A stretch of 64,000 nt of DNA from an uncultured delta proteobacterium (GTDB lineage Bacteria; Desulfobacterota; Desulfobulbia; Desulfobulbales; Desulfocapsaceae): positions 62,001 to 126,000 of the forward strand of contig CAIUQR010000059.1 of NCBI GenBank assembly GCA_903901335.1, given 5' to 3'. A model generated the notes under the pieces. It was given only the letters and a program-made list of their open reading frames with translations, ran no database searches and was not told the origin of the DNA. Shown in pieces: positions 52,739 through 62,241 of this stretch. The position numbers were made by a program, and so were the translations under genes. Numbering within the stretch: the first letter of the stretch is position 1; each line of letters starts with the position of its first letter.

Positions 52739-53569
52739 TCATTTATCGGTTTTAACCAGGCGAAAACCGAGCGCATGATGACCGAAGTCCGGCGAAAGTC
52801 CCACGCGATGAGAGCTTCTAATCCCCAGTGGCCCATTGCTCCATCCGCCACCGCGCATGACGCGATACTCTCCCGATCCTTTATAAACCGGGTTATCTTT
52901 CGGGAGTTTTGCATAGGCCTCACTGTTATAGACATCCTCGCACCACTCCCATACGTTGCCCAGCATATCGTAAAGCCCATAACTGTTCGGCTTGAAACTG
53001 CCCACCGGCGCCGAAACTACGTACCCATCATCACAGAAAAAGGCGGTCCAGCTGGGACGAAGTTTCTTCGCCGTCAAGTCAGCCACATTCGCATACTTGC
53101 AGGCCTCGTCAGGATTATTCCCCCAGAAGCGGCTCATTTTTGTTCCGGCACGGGCCGCATATTCCCACTCGGCTTCGGTCGGCAGCCGGTAAGTCTCTCC
53201 TGACTTCTTTGACAGCCATTTGGCAAAGGCTACCGCATCCTCCCAGGAAACATTGACGACCGGTTGTTTATCGTCGTCCAGATTGGCCCCTTCAGATGTA
53301 CCACTGCTGTGCTGAGGCTTGAATTTCTTAAATTGGGCGTTGGTTACTTCAAATTTACCAATGGAGAAATCGGAGACGCATACTTCGTGTACGGGCCTTT
53401 CGTTGGTGTCGCCATCGCCAGCTGAGTCTCCCATTTCATAACAGCCACCCTTTACGGATACAAACTCCATTCCTGTTGAGGGGTCTGTAGAGGACGCCTC
53501 CGCATGAACTCGCACAGGATAAACGAAAAGTAAAAGAATCAGCACAATACCCGGCATTTTGAAAGTCAT
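52739..53569 (-). CDS. Secreted SUMF1/FGE-fold protein, probably non-catalytic
   Basis: A 276-aa exported protein. After a signal peptide (cleavage near VHAEA) comes a SUMF1 / formylglycine-generating-enzyme-fold domain: FVSVKGGCYEMGDSAGDGDTNERPVHEVCV, VSWEDAVAFAKWLSKKSGETYRLPTEAEWEYAARAGT, YDMLGNVWEWCEDVY, RVMRGGGWSNGPLGIRSSHR. The catalytic cysteines of true FGE are missing (SHRVGLSPDFGHHALGFRLV), so sulfatase activation is unlikely. Such domains also act as carbohydrate- or protein-binding scaffolds. GAGGAGGTGCAGG precedes the ATG. It heads the decahaem-porin operon, so it probably assembles on or caps that conduit. Confidence 0.75.
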   Translation of the reverse strand: MTFKMPGIVLILLLFVYPVRVHAEASSTDPSTGMEFVSVKGGCYEMGDSAGDGDTNERPVHEVCVSDFSIGKFEVTNAQFKKFKPQHSSGTSEGANLDDDKQPVVNVSWEDAVAFAKWLSKKSGETYRLPTEAEWEYAARAGTKMSRFWGNNPDEACKYANVADLTAKKLRPSWTAFFCDDGYVVSAPVGSFKPNSYGLYDMLGNVWEWCEDVYNSEAYAKLPKDNPVYKGSGEYRVMRGGGWSNGPLGIRSSHRVGLSPDFGHHALGFRLVKTDK

Positions 53570-54235
53570 CCTGCACCTCCTCAATCGCATTGGATTATCT
53601 GGCCTTCTTGGATGTATAGACTCACCAGAGAACTGGTTTCATCGCCAACATCGCATTTAATTCCTCTCATATGGAGAGTTACTGCACTGCTTGTATGTGT
53701 AAGACGCTGACCTTGGGAGCCAACTTCATTTGTTAAAAGGTGCTCTCAGTCAAGACCAAGTCTCTTTCCCTGACCAATCACACACCCTTCACAACCAGAA
53801 TAAGGCTTTGAAACAGTAGAATAAACATTCTTGTGTGATGGAACGACCCAACACCACATTAGAATGCAAATTTTTAAATGAACAGAAAACGAGATAAGCA
53901 TTACCGTGAAACACAAAATGCATAATGGGAATTGATATTATCGTTCTATATTTTTTTTAAATCATAATGTCAAGAATTACCTAAAACAAACCCCCTAATT
54001 CTAAAATTTAGATCAAAAGAAGAATAATCGTATCTTTCCATCTCTTTCTTTCCTCATACAATTGCGATATAAGGAAATGTTCGTATTAAATTTCAATGGT
54101 ACTTTAAGAGCGTCTCTGCTTTTTTTGCTCGATGAATTCCATACGGAGTTCTTTTGCTTTTGTCCAGGCTGGATGAACCTTTATCCCGATTGACTTTACC
54201 TCAATGTCTTGAAAACCAAACAAGGGGGCGGTGTA
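53570..54235. promoter_or_regulatory. Divergent promoter region between the cytochrome operons
   Basis: A 666-base AT-rich gap carrying the starts of both electron-transfer transcripts. No gene, tRNA or clear operator was found, although its length suggests regulatory sites. A sigma-54 motif was looked for and not seen. Confidence 0.3.
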
Positions 54236-55651
54236 ATGTATAAAAAGGATCGCATCTTACGGGCCGAGACACGTTCCTGGTGGGAACAGGTGAAAGCATC
54301 CGGCAAGACCCCGCTCGGCATGCTCGGGGTCGGCATCACCACTGTCTTTTTCGTCCTCTCGGTTATGGGCCTGATCGCCCATACGGCAGGAATGATCAAA
54401 AACACCTATGCCGTCATCATTACCGTCATTCTCTTTCCATCGGGTATGTTTTTCGGACTTCTGCTGGTCCCGCTGGCGGTGTTTATGGGAAGGCGGAAGA
54501 TGTTTGCGGGAAGTCTTACCAAGGAAGGTTTCAAAATCGATCTGGGTAATTATCTGCATCGCAAGATACTCCTTCTTGTCCTGGTCCTTTCGGTGGTCAA
54601 CATCGCACTCTTCACGACAGTTGCCTACCAGGGCTACCACGTTATGGATAACCCTGCCTTCTGCGGCTTGGTGTGCCACACGGTCATGGCTCCGGAATAT
54701 ACGGCCCACAAGCGTTCTCCCCATGCCAGTGTGGACTGTGTCGAGTGTCATATCGGTCCGGGTATCGGCGGGTTTCTGAAGGCAAAATTTTCAGGGCTGC
54801 GGCAGCTGGAAGGTGTGTTGACCGGCAACTATAGACGCCCTGTGCCCACACCTGTCGAGGACCTGCCACCTGCGACACTCACCTGCCAAAAATGCCACTC
54901 TCCGGAAAAATACTTCGGAAATATCAAAAAGACCTCTGTCGGTTTCTCCAACGACAATCAGGAAAAACCTATAAGGCAGGACATCCTGCTGCATCTGGGC
55001 GGCCGTGATCCGGTTACAAATTCCATGCAGGGTATTCACTGGCATGCAGGCCATGGTCTTCACATAGAATACCAATCGTTGAATGACAAACGGACAAAAA
55101 TTGGGGCAGTCAAAATGATTCAGGCGGACGGCACCGTCAAGCTGTTTACGAAAGGTGCAAAGTCAAAAAACAACCTGCTCCCCTGGAGACGGATGGATTG
55201 CACCGACTGCCATAACCGGCCAACCCATATTTTTGACGATCTCGTGGGGAGAGTCGACTTCGGTCTTGGCAGCAAGAAGATCCATCCGGAAATCCCCGGC
55301 ATCAGACAGGACAGCCTTACCGTCCTGCAAAAGCAGTATGGTTCAAGGGATGAGGCGGCGGCCCGCATTGTCGAAGATTTGAAAATGCTGCAGGAAAAAC
55401 GCAACGGTGCAGATTTTGTGACCAAAAACGACAAGGCCATCACCGATTCCGGGGCCTTTCTGAAAGAGACCTATCTTGACAATATCTGGCCCTCGATGAA
55501 AATTACCTGGGGAACATATAAAAGCCAGATCGGACACCGGGACGCCGAGGCCGGATACGGCTGTTTCCGCTGTCATGATGAAGAGCACGCCACAGAATCC
55601 GGCGAAACCATCTCCCAGGATTGCGGACTCTGTCATAAAATGCCTGACTGA
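54236..55651 (+). CDS. NapC/NirT-like inner-membrane multihaem cytochrome
   Basis: A 471-aa quinol-oxidising cytochrome candidate. Three hydrophobic segments (about 25-50, 58-85 and 112-135) precede a periplasmic haem domain. The first haem site is CGLVCH (CxxxCH, 143-148), followed by CVECH (168), CQKCH (217), CTDCH, CFRCH and CGLCH, six in all. The layout is like ImcH- and NapC-type inner-membrane cytochromes that pass electrons from quinol to periplasmic carriers. GGGGGCGGT precedes the ATG at 54236. It is divergent from the porin operon and probably supplies it. Confidence 0.82.
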   Translation: MYKKDRILRAETRSWWEQVKASGKTPLGMLGVGITTVFFVLSVMGLIAHTAGMIKNTYAVIITVILFPSGMFFGLLLVPLAVFMGRRKMFAGSLTKEGFKIDLGNYLHRKILLLVLVLSVVNIALFTTVAYQGYHVMDNPAFCGLVCHTVMAPEYTAHKRSPHASVDCVECHIGPGIGGFLKAKFSGLRQLEGVLTGNYRRPVPTPVEDLPPATLTCQKCHSPEKYFGNIKKTSVGFSNDNQEKPIRQDILLHLGGRDPVTNSMQGIHWHAGHGLHIEYQSLNDKRTKIGAVKMIQADGTVKLFTKGAKSKNNLLPWRRMDCTDCHNRPTHIFDDLVGRVDFGLGSKKIHPEIPGIRQDSLTVLQKQYGSRDEAAARIVEDLKMLQEKRNGADFVTKNDKAITDSGAFLKETYLDNIWPSMKITWGTYKSQIGHRDAEAGYGCFRCHDEEHATESGETISQDCGLCHKMPD

Positions 55652-55745
55652 GAGAACGGGAATAAAACCGAAGGATACTCCATCATGTTTTCATTCGGGA
55701 TTCCGGTTACGAAACGGCTCAGGTGTTGAGATCAAAGACTGAAGA

Positions 55746-58700
55746 TCAAGCTCCTCCCCGCAGAATCTTCCGCACCTTGGTCGAGAGTTCCGTCTTCGAA
55801 AATGGTTTCTGGATAAAATGCACCCCCTCATCCAGCACCCCGTGATGGGCAATGACATCGGCAGTATAGCCGGACATAAACAAACGTTTCAGCCCCGGAT
55901 AGAGAGAAAGCAGGCGTTTGGCAAGATCACGGCCATTCATTTCCGGCATGACCACATCAGTTATGAGCAGATGAATCTCACCGGCATTCTGTTCGGCCAG
56001 CCACAGGGCTTCCCCCGGCGTACCGGCAGTAAGAACCCTGTACCCTATGCTTTCCAGCATGCGTTTGCCCAGAAGCAGTATAGAAGATTCATCCTCCACC
56101 AGCAGAATGGTCTCTTGCCCCTGCTGTATCATCTCTGCCGTTTTTTCAATCGCCACGACCTTCCCAAGATACCTCGGCAGATATATCCTGAAAGTCGTTC
56201 CCTGGTCTGGTCTGCTGTGCACATCAATATAGCCGCTGTTCTGTTTAACGATTCCGTAGATCGTAGCTAGCCCAAGCCCCGTCCCCTGCCCTACGCCTTT
56301 GGTGGTGAAAAAGGGCTCGAAGATATGCTCCTGAATCTCATTGTCCATACCACACCCGTCATCGCTGATGGACAGCATGACATAGTGACCGGGGACACAA
56401 CCCACATGATCCGTGCAATAGTCTGCATCAAGTTCAGCAATGTCTGTTGCAATGATAATTTTCCCGACACCCTCAATGGCGTCACGGGCGTTGACTGTCA
56501 AATTCGCAAGAATCTGGTCCACCTGAGTCGGATCGATCTTCACCTGCCACAGCCCTTTCCCCGGCAGCCAGGCAAGGTCGATATCCTCGCCGATAAGCCG
56601 CCGCAGCATCTTCAGGAGGCCCTCAACCGTCTCGTTCAGGTCAAGCACCCGCGGTGAAACTGTCTGCTTACGAGCAAAAGCCAGGAGCTGACGGGTAAGG
56701 TCGGCAGAACGCTGGGCTGCATTTTTAATCTCCGAGAGGTCCTCAAAGATCGGATCGGCTGGCGTGATCAGATCCTGGGCCAGTTCCGCATGCCCGAGAA
56801 TCACTCCCAGCATGTTATTGAAATCATGGGCGACCCCACCGGCCAGACGCCCGATGGATTCCATCTTCTGGGCCTGCATCAGTTGAGCCTGCAGATTCGC
56901 GTTTTCTGCCTCCGACTCTCTGCGCTCCAACTCCCCTGCTGCCCGGATAGCGACCAGTTTCACAACAGATTCAGGAAGATGGGCACTCGCCAAAGGTTTT
57001 CGGCTGATGGCCGAGATCAGGCCGACGGCCTTTCCTTGAGAATTCCAGAGAGTTGCACCGACATAGCTTTCCGCCCCTATTTCCCGCAGCATGGCATCGT
57101 CCGGATAGTGTTGACAGACGTTATCGATACAGCTGTATACTGTTTTGCCGATCACATCAGCACAGGGAGCATCCTGTAGGGTATAGGTCAGAGTATCCTG
57201 AAAGTGCCCGTCAAGATAAAGGGCCAATGTTCGAACCGACAGGTTGTCTTCCGCTAGTCGATTGATGCAGACAAAATCCATGTGTAAATTCTCCGCCAGA
57301 TATCGGGCCAAGGTTTCAAACAGGTCTTCACCGGAGACGGAACGGCCGCATTTAAGGAGAAACAACTGCGCGTCCTCGATCTTCTTACGTTCGCTGATAT
57401 CGGTGTTGGTTCCGACCATCCGCAAGGCACGGCCGTCTTCTCCCCATTCGACCACCTTGCCTCTGGTCAACACCCATTTCCATTCCCCGTTCTTCATGTG
57501 CATGCGGTGTTCCACACTCAGTATCGGGGTCTGTTTTTGGAAATGGGCAACAAGCCGTTGCCAGGTCAGATCGAAATCGTCCGGATGTATCAAGTCTTTC
57601 CATTTCTGGAAGACACCGACCATCTCATCGGCAGGATAGCCGAGGATCTCATAACTTCGCCGGCTGAGATATGCCTCCCCTGTCAGAAGATTTGCATCCC
57701 ACAGACCGTCATTGGCACCTTCAAGGGCAAACCGCAAACGGTCCTCACTCTCCCGGAGTTTTTCGTGCCCTTCCTTAATCTCAGTGATAAACCTGGCCTG
57801 TTGGACATTCTGATAGGCAGTCGTAGAGAGCCGGCTGGCAAGGGTGAACAGCACCTTTGCGATATCCTCAAAATGTTTTCGCGACATGACAGGCACTTCT
57901 TGAAATGCCTGAACGACAGCCTCCTCATCGGCCCCAATCTCGCGGGCATACTGGCGTATCCCCTCCTCGGACTGGGTTTCATCGCGCACCTGACCGATCA
58001 GCCAGTTGGCAATATGATGTCCACCAACCGAAATACCCGCTCCCGCATCCCAAAGCCCCCCGCTCATGCAGGGCTGGACTAAAGGCCCCTCGGTGGAAAG
58101 CCGTCCAAGCGCTGCATCGGATGCATGGCAGTTTGCGCAACCCCTTTCTGTTTTTCGGATAACATCATGACAGAGACGGGTGAAACTGCTCGGCCTGGTG
58201 AGAGGAGTACCGTCGGTACGCGTAATAATTGAAGCAACGCCGGTGGCCCTGGCAAATTCGTCCTGAAGGCGTTGTATATCATCCAGATTGAAGAGATCCT
58301 GAAAATCAATCTCCGTGACATCTTCCAGTGGTGTGGTGAGCGAAAGGATTCGCCGTTCAATAACCTCCTCGGCAAGCCTGCGTTTACTGACGTCTTCCAC
58401 AGTGGCAATCACTTTTGAAGGCAATCTGCCGGGAGTGACAGGATTGAAAATTATCCGTATAAACGTTGACTTGCCGCCGGTTATCGAGGTATAGGCTCCT
58501 TCATAGACAGAGACCTCTCCCGCCAGGGCCTTCTGGATGGCCTCCCGCATCTCCGGGGAGCCTTGACGCGCAAGGTTAAAACCAATAACCTTATCTCGCG
58601 TTGCCCCCATGAGTCCGACAAACTTTTCATTACACTCCAGAGTAACACCTTCGGCATCGTAACTGACCATCCCCAGAGGTGAGCTTTCAAAGATCACCCG

Positions 58701-59975
58701 ATGCCGATGTTCACTTTCACGAAGTGCCTCCTCCGCCATCTTTCTGTCATGGATATTCTGGACAACACCAAGATATATGCAGGGATCTCCTGTCTCATCG
58801 ACCATAACCGAAGTCGACAGGTGGCCCCAGACAATGCTGCCATCCTTGCGAATGTATCGTTTGTCTGAAAAAGACGAACTGGTTTCTCCCAAGTGATGAC
58901 CTTCCACAATGGCAAGACCGGCCGGGAGGTCACCAGGATGGGTGATGGCCTTGAAGTCCATCTGGAGAAGCTCCTCTTCCGTGTAACCGATGAACTCCGC
59001 AAAGGCGGGATTGACTCGCAGGTATCGACCGTCAAGAGAACAGTTGACGATGCCGACCGCGGCCTGTTCGAAGATGCTCCGATAATTCCTCTCACTTGCA
59101 GCCAGGGCCTGCATCATCTGTCTGCGCTCCGTTATGTCGCTTACAGTTGCAAGGAATAATTGCGGTTCTCCGGTCTCATCCTCCATCAGCGATACCTTCA
59201 CATGACCCCAGACGATACGGCCATCTTTACACACATAGCGTTTGTCCTTCGAAAACTGACGGGACTTGCCTGAAAGCAGATGCTTGATTGAGGCCAAATC
59301 TCCTGGCTGGTCATCCGGATGGGTTATGGATGTAAAATCCATATGCAGGAGTTCTTCCCTGGAATACCCGACAATTCCCGCAAATCGTTCATTGATCTCT
59401 AAAAATCGTCCATCCAGGGCACAGTGGACAATCCCGATCGGCGCCTGCTCAAAAATGGTCCGGTATCTCTGTTCACTCTCAGAGAGTGCCACTTCCGCCC
59501 GTCTGAGCTCAGAAATATCACTGAACGCGCAGTGGGTCTGCAGAAAACCTCCCTTTGCGTCTCTTCCTATTTTACCGTTAAATGCGACCAGGATCATCGA
59601 ACCATCTTTTTTGCGCATCTCGAATTCAACGCCGAGAACCTCGCCAATGGCCTTGAAACGGGGAAAATTTACCCTGAAATGATCAACCCAGTCTGGATGC
59701 AGGAAATCGGCAAAGTTTTTCCCGATAACCTCATCTCTTGTATACCCCAAGGTCGTAAGCCAGGCCTGATTCACCTCAAGAAAATTCCCGTTGATATCGA
59801 GTGACTGGTAACTGAGAGGGGTTCTTTCAAAGAGCAGGCGAAATTTCTCCTCGCTTTCTTTGAGGGCCTTTTCCTGCTGTCGAACTGTTTTCTCATGGTG
59901 CCGACAGAGAAGAATCTCCTGCTCCAATCGGGCTATCTGCTGGACCAGTTTTTCATAGGATGGTTTTTCCGGCAT
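55746..59975 (-). CDS. PocR/PAS hybrid histidine kinase
   Basis: A 1409-aa soluble hybrid sensor kinase. Four PAS domains occupy roughly residues 40-535. A PocR ligand-binding domain follows (~550-710; GVASIITRTDGTPL and the Cys set CHDVIRKTERGCANCHASD and QPCMSGGLWDAG). Then come a fifth PAS (~745-865), a GAF-like domain (~885-1035), a kinase core (GGVAHDFNNMLGVILGH, NLTVNARDAIEG, GQGTGLGLATIYGIV) and a REC domain (TILLVEDESSILLLG; Asp in ITDVVMPEMNG). PocR domains sense small metabolites, and their Cys could also bind a metal. The operon neighbours suggest a role near energy metabolism, but the ligand is unknown. Confidence 0.85.
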   Translation of the reverse strand: MPEKPSYEKLVQQIARLEQEILLCRHHEKTVRQQEKALKESEEKFRLLFERTPLSYQSLDINGNFLEVNQAWLTTLGYTRDEVIGKNFADFLHPDWVDHFRVNFPRFKAIGEVLGVEFEMRKKDGSMILVAFNGKIGRDAKGGFLQTHCAFSDISELRRAEVALSESEQRYRTIFEQAPIGIVHCALDGRFLEINERFAGIVGYSREELLHMDFTSITHPDDQPGDLASIKHLLSGKSRQFSKDKRYVCKDGRIVWGHVKVSLMEDETGEPQLFLATVSDITERRQMMQALAASERNYRSIFEQAAVGIVNCSLDGRYLRVNPAFAEFIGYTEEELLQMDFKAITHPGDLPAGLAIVEGHHLGETSSSFSDKRYIRKDGSIVWGHLSTSVMVDETGDPCIYLGVVQNIHDRKMAEEALRESEHRHRVIFESSPLGMVSYDAEGVTLECNEKFVGLMGATRDKVIGFNLARQGSPEMREAIQKALAGEVSVYEGAYTSITGGKSTFIRIIFNPVTPGRLPSKVIATVEDVSKRRLAEEVIERRILSLTTPLEDVTEIDFQDLFNLDDIQRLQDEFARATGVASIITRTDGTPLTRPSSFTRLCHDVIRKTERGCANCHASDAALGRLSTEGPLVQPCMSGGLWDAGAGISVGGHHIANWLIGQVRDETQSEEGIRQYAREIGADEEAVVQAFQEVPVMSRKHFEDIAKVLFTLASRLSTTAYQNVQQARFITEIKEGHEKLRESEDRLRFALEGANDGLWDANLLTGEAYLSRRSYEILGYPADEMVGVFQKWKDLIHPDDFDLTWQRLVAHFQKQTPILSVEHRMHMKNGEWKWVLTRGKVVEWGEDGRALRMVGTNTDISERKKIEDAQLFLLKCGRSVSGEDLFETLARYLAENLHMDFVCINRLAEDNLSVRTLALYLDGHFQDTLTYTLQDAPCADVIGKTVYSCIDNVCQHYPDDAMLREIGAESYVGATLWNSQGKAVGLISAISRKPLASAHLPESVVKLVAIRAAGELERRESEAENANLQAQLMQAQKMESIGRLAGGVAHDFNNMLGVILGHAELAQDLITPADPIFEDLSEIKNAAQRSADLTRQLLAFARKQTVSPRVLDLNETVEGLLKMLRRLIGEDIDLAWLPGKGLWQVKIDPTQVDQILANLTVNARDAIEGVGKIIIATDIAELDADYCTDHVGCVPGHYVMLSISDDGCGMDNEIQEHIFEPFFTTKGVGQGTGLGLATIYGIVKQNSGYIDVHSRPDQGTTFRIYLPRYLGKVVAIEKTAEMIQQGQETILLVEDESSILLLGKRMLESIGYRVLTAGTPGEALWLAEQNAGEIHLLITDVVMPEMNGRDLAKRLLSLYPGLKRLFMSGYTADVIAHHGVLDEGVHFIQKPFSKTELSTKVRKILRGGA

Positions 59976-60141
59976 TCTTCAGCTCTATGCTACATAACAA
60001 TTTTGCATAATTGCAAACTCGCCTATGCTGCGTTTCCAACTCTCTTAAAAATAATGCACCTTCAAAAGAATCCCATTTGCACAGCACAATCTCTTTCGAC
60101 TGCCGACAAACCAGAGACCGGCAACCGGAACGGGCAGCGAA

Positions 60142-61230
60142 CTATCGAAAAAGGTCATCGTACATATCCGGGTAGAGTTTCTTGGCACATGGAGGACAGA
60201 GCCCGTGGGAGAATTTAGCCTCGGAGTGGGCTTGAATATACGATTCCATCTGCACCCAATTACCCTCAACGTCTCGAATCTTTTTGCAGGAGGCGCAGGT
60301 CGGAAGCAATCCGGTCAGTGTTTTGATCTGGGTAAGCGCATCTTGAAGTTCAACGATCACCATTTCCCTTTCAGTCCCGTATCGTTTCCGCTCAGCTACC
60401 TCAATCGACAATTCCGCCGTTCTTTCGGCAATCCGCTGTTCCAGAAATTCGTTCATTTGTTTCAGCTCGTCTCTGACCTGGAGAAAGGCCCTGAACATAT
60501 AATAAAAAACCACCGTATAGGCGAGACAGCGCTGTACATGCCAGAACCAAAAGTCCTCAGTCCAAAGGACCGAGTAAGAAAACTGAATCGCCGGAAGACC
60601 CGACAAAAGGAACATACAGGTGAAAAGATAGGACTCGGTTCTTCCGGAACGCAAAAATTCGCGGAAAAAATAAAGCGCCGCCACAATCAAAAAAAACCCG
60701 GAAAGGATATAGATGACTACCGCGAAGGGCGTGAATCTGTTGTCCTGTATCATCAACGGGAAAAACTCACGATGCCGGGATATCAGAATTCCTAACACGA
60801 CAGAACCGGATGCAACTATCCAAGGTGCTGATTTCACCTTTGCAATATGTCTGCCGACCCCCGGCAGCCAGACGAGGGCAAACCAGACGCTGCCACAGAT
60901 ACTTGCTAGACCGCGAAGCAAAATAGAACCATGGCCAATGGTCGAACCGGCATGACAGCTGTCCAGAATACCCATCATCAAAAAGCCCATGCCCAGGAGA
61001 AAATATTCAGCCTTTTCTCTCTTTCCATCGTCATGCAACTGGAAAAGAAGGAGCGCCATTGAAACTGCTGCCATCGCCCCAAAGGCCTCAAGCGATGAAT
61101 GCAGGGGTTCGTTTACGATCTTTATATCATGCCAGAATATATTTAACGCCAGGCTGGCCAGAGATGACCCAAGGAAGATTATAACGAGAAGGATCAGAGC
61201 AAACGATCGGTTATTTTTGAAAACTATCAT
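60142..61230 (-). CDS. MASE3-type membrane sensor with C-terminal Zn-ribbon-like tail
   Basis: A 362-aa protein with about seven N-terminal membrane helices (MASE3-like), a coiled-coil linker (FLEQRIAERTAELSIEVAERKR) and a C-terminal tail LPTCASCKKIRDVEGNW, then YIQAHSEAKFSHGLCPPC, ending KLYPDMYDDLFR. The tail is familiar from the ends of many Desulfobacterota sensor kinases and holds two CxxC pairs, a probable metal site. No kinase or receiver domain is present, so it must act through a partner. Confidence 0.7.
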   Translation of the reverse strand: MIVFKNNRSFALILLVIIFLGSSLASLALNIFWHDIKIVNEPLHSSLEAFGAMAAVSMALLLFQLHDDGKREKAEYFLLGMGFLMMGILDSCHAGSTIGHGSILLRGLASICGSVWFALVWLPGVGRHIAKVKSAPWIVASGSVVLGILISRHREFFPLMIQDNRFTPFAVVIYILSGFFLIVAALYFFREFLRSGRTESYLFTCMFLLSGLPAIQFSYSVLWTEDFWFWHVQRCLAYTVVFYYMFRAFLQVRDELKQMNEFLEQRIAERTAELSIEVAERKRYGTEREMVIVELQDALTQIKTLTGLLPTCASCKKIRDVEGNWVQMESYIQAHSEAKFSHGLCPPCAKKLYPDMYDDLFR

Positions 61231-61284
61231 TTTAGATCTCAGAGGAAAAAGAGTCTACACGATGATTTATACCAATCCGTCTTT

Positions 61285-61339
61285 AGTCACTTACAAAAAA
61301 TATTTGCACGTTTTCTGCGAAGATTTTTTGTAAGTGACT
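61285..61339. repeat. 17-bp perfect inverted repeat
   Basis: AGTCACTTACAAAAAAT at 61285-61301 is repeated inverted at 61323-61339 around a 21-base spacer, 18 bases after the rubrerythrin-fusion stop. It could form a strong hairpin but has no outer T-run, so it is not a standard terminator. A MITE, REP-like element or RNA stabiliser is possible. Confidence 0.75.
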
Positions 61340-61356
61340 TATCCCGTTTATCGGGG

Positions 61357-62172
61357 TTAGGGTGGACAGGTGCCGAGGGCATCTATCAGAATATTCATAT
61401 GGGACTTTTCAGCCTGGGCAATTTTCAGAAAAGCCTCATGCGCTTCCGGGCTTTCGGCCTGATCGGCCATGGCTCGATAAAGATCAAAGGCTGAGTATTC
61501 GATATGTAACGCCAGCTCCATCAGATGCACGCAAGTGCGGCCCCCTGAATCCGCTGCCTTGTCCAGCGCCTCGGCAAGAGTCATGCCGCCTTCCAGCACA
61601 TTACCTGACAAACCGGCAAAGACCGTATCGAAATCATTCACCCCAGTCCTGCCTTTTCGCCAGAGCCGGTACACTGCGAGTGCATGGCCTATCTCGGCTT
61701 CAGCCAGCCGCCCGAACACATCGCTCCAGGTCTCACCGCCATAACGCATATCAACCGTCATGTAAAAATTCATCGCCCCTCTTTCCAGATTCATCGCGGT
61801 CATATACAGCTCTTCCGGGGCCGCCTGTTTATCGAAGATGCGAACCTGCGGAGGATTTTCGGCCACGGCACCATCCCAGGACAGGATGCCGCCGTTCAGG
61901 TTGTAGATGCCGGTTGTGCCGTACTCTTCTTCCGCTATCACAGAGGCGGCCAGGGAGCGTGCCCCGCTGCGGCAGTAAAAAACAAGATCGAGCCCTTGAG
62001 GAAGTGTATCCATCTTTCTGACCAGCTCCGGCAGCGGCAGCAGACGGGCTCCCGGAAGATGACCTTCTTCATATTCACCCGGCTGGCGGACATCAACGAG
62101 AAGATAGTCCTTTTCATTATGATTATTTATATAACGTCGGAGTTCTTCAGGGTTTATCTCATGTATGCTCAT
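61357..62172 (-). CDS. Rhodanese-rubrerythrin fusion
   Basis: A 271-aa protein. Residues ~5-110 are a rhodanese domain with the active-site loop FYCRSGARS (Cys present). Residues ~125-270 are a ferritin-like diiron domain with Glu and ExxH ligands visible (LERGAM, AEIGH, HIEYSA, AEKSH). Rhodanese would handle sulfane sulfur, and the diiron domain peroxide or similar oxidants, so the fusion suits sulfide-rich anaerobic life. GAGGAGGCGTC precedes the ATG at 62172. Confidence 0.85.
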   Translation of the reverse strand: MSIHEINPEELRRYINNHNEKDYLLVDVRQPGEYEEGHLPGARLLPLPELVRKMDTLPQGLDLVFYCRSGARSLAASVIAEEEYGTTGIYNLNGGILSWDGAVAENPPQVRIFDKQAAPEELYMTAMNLERGAMNFYMTVDMRYGGETWSDVFGRLAEAEIGHALAVYRLWRKGRTGVNDFDTVFAGLSGNVLEGGMTLAEALDKAADSGGRTCVHLMELALHIEYSAFDLYRAMADQAESPEAHEAFLKIAQAEKSHMNILIDALGTCPP

Positions 62173-62241
62173 TGACGCCTCCTCTCTATTCCAAAAACCA
62201 TGGTACATCCTCTGCTCTGCGGCAACACAAACCGGCTCCTG

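Noticed and set aside
52739-53569. Active formylglycine-generating enzyme
   Set aside because: The catalytic cysteines are absent although the fold is kept.
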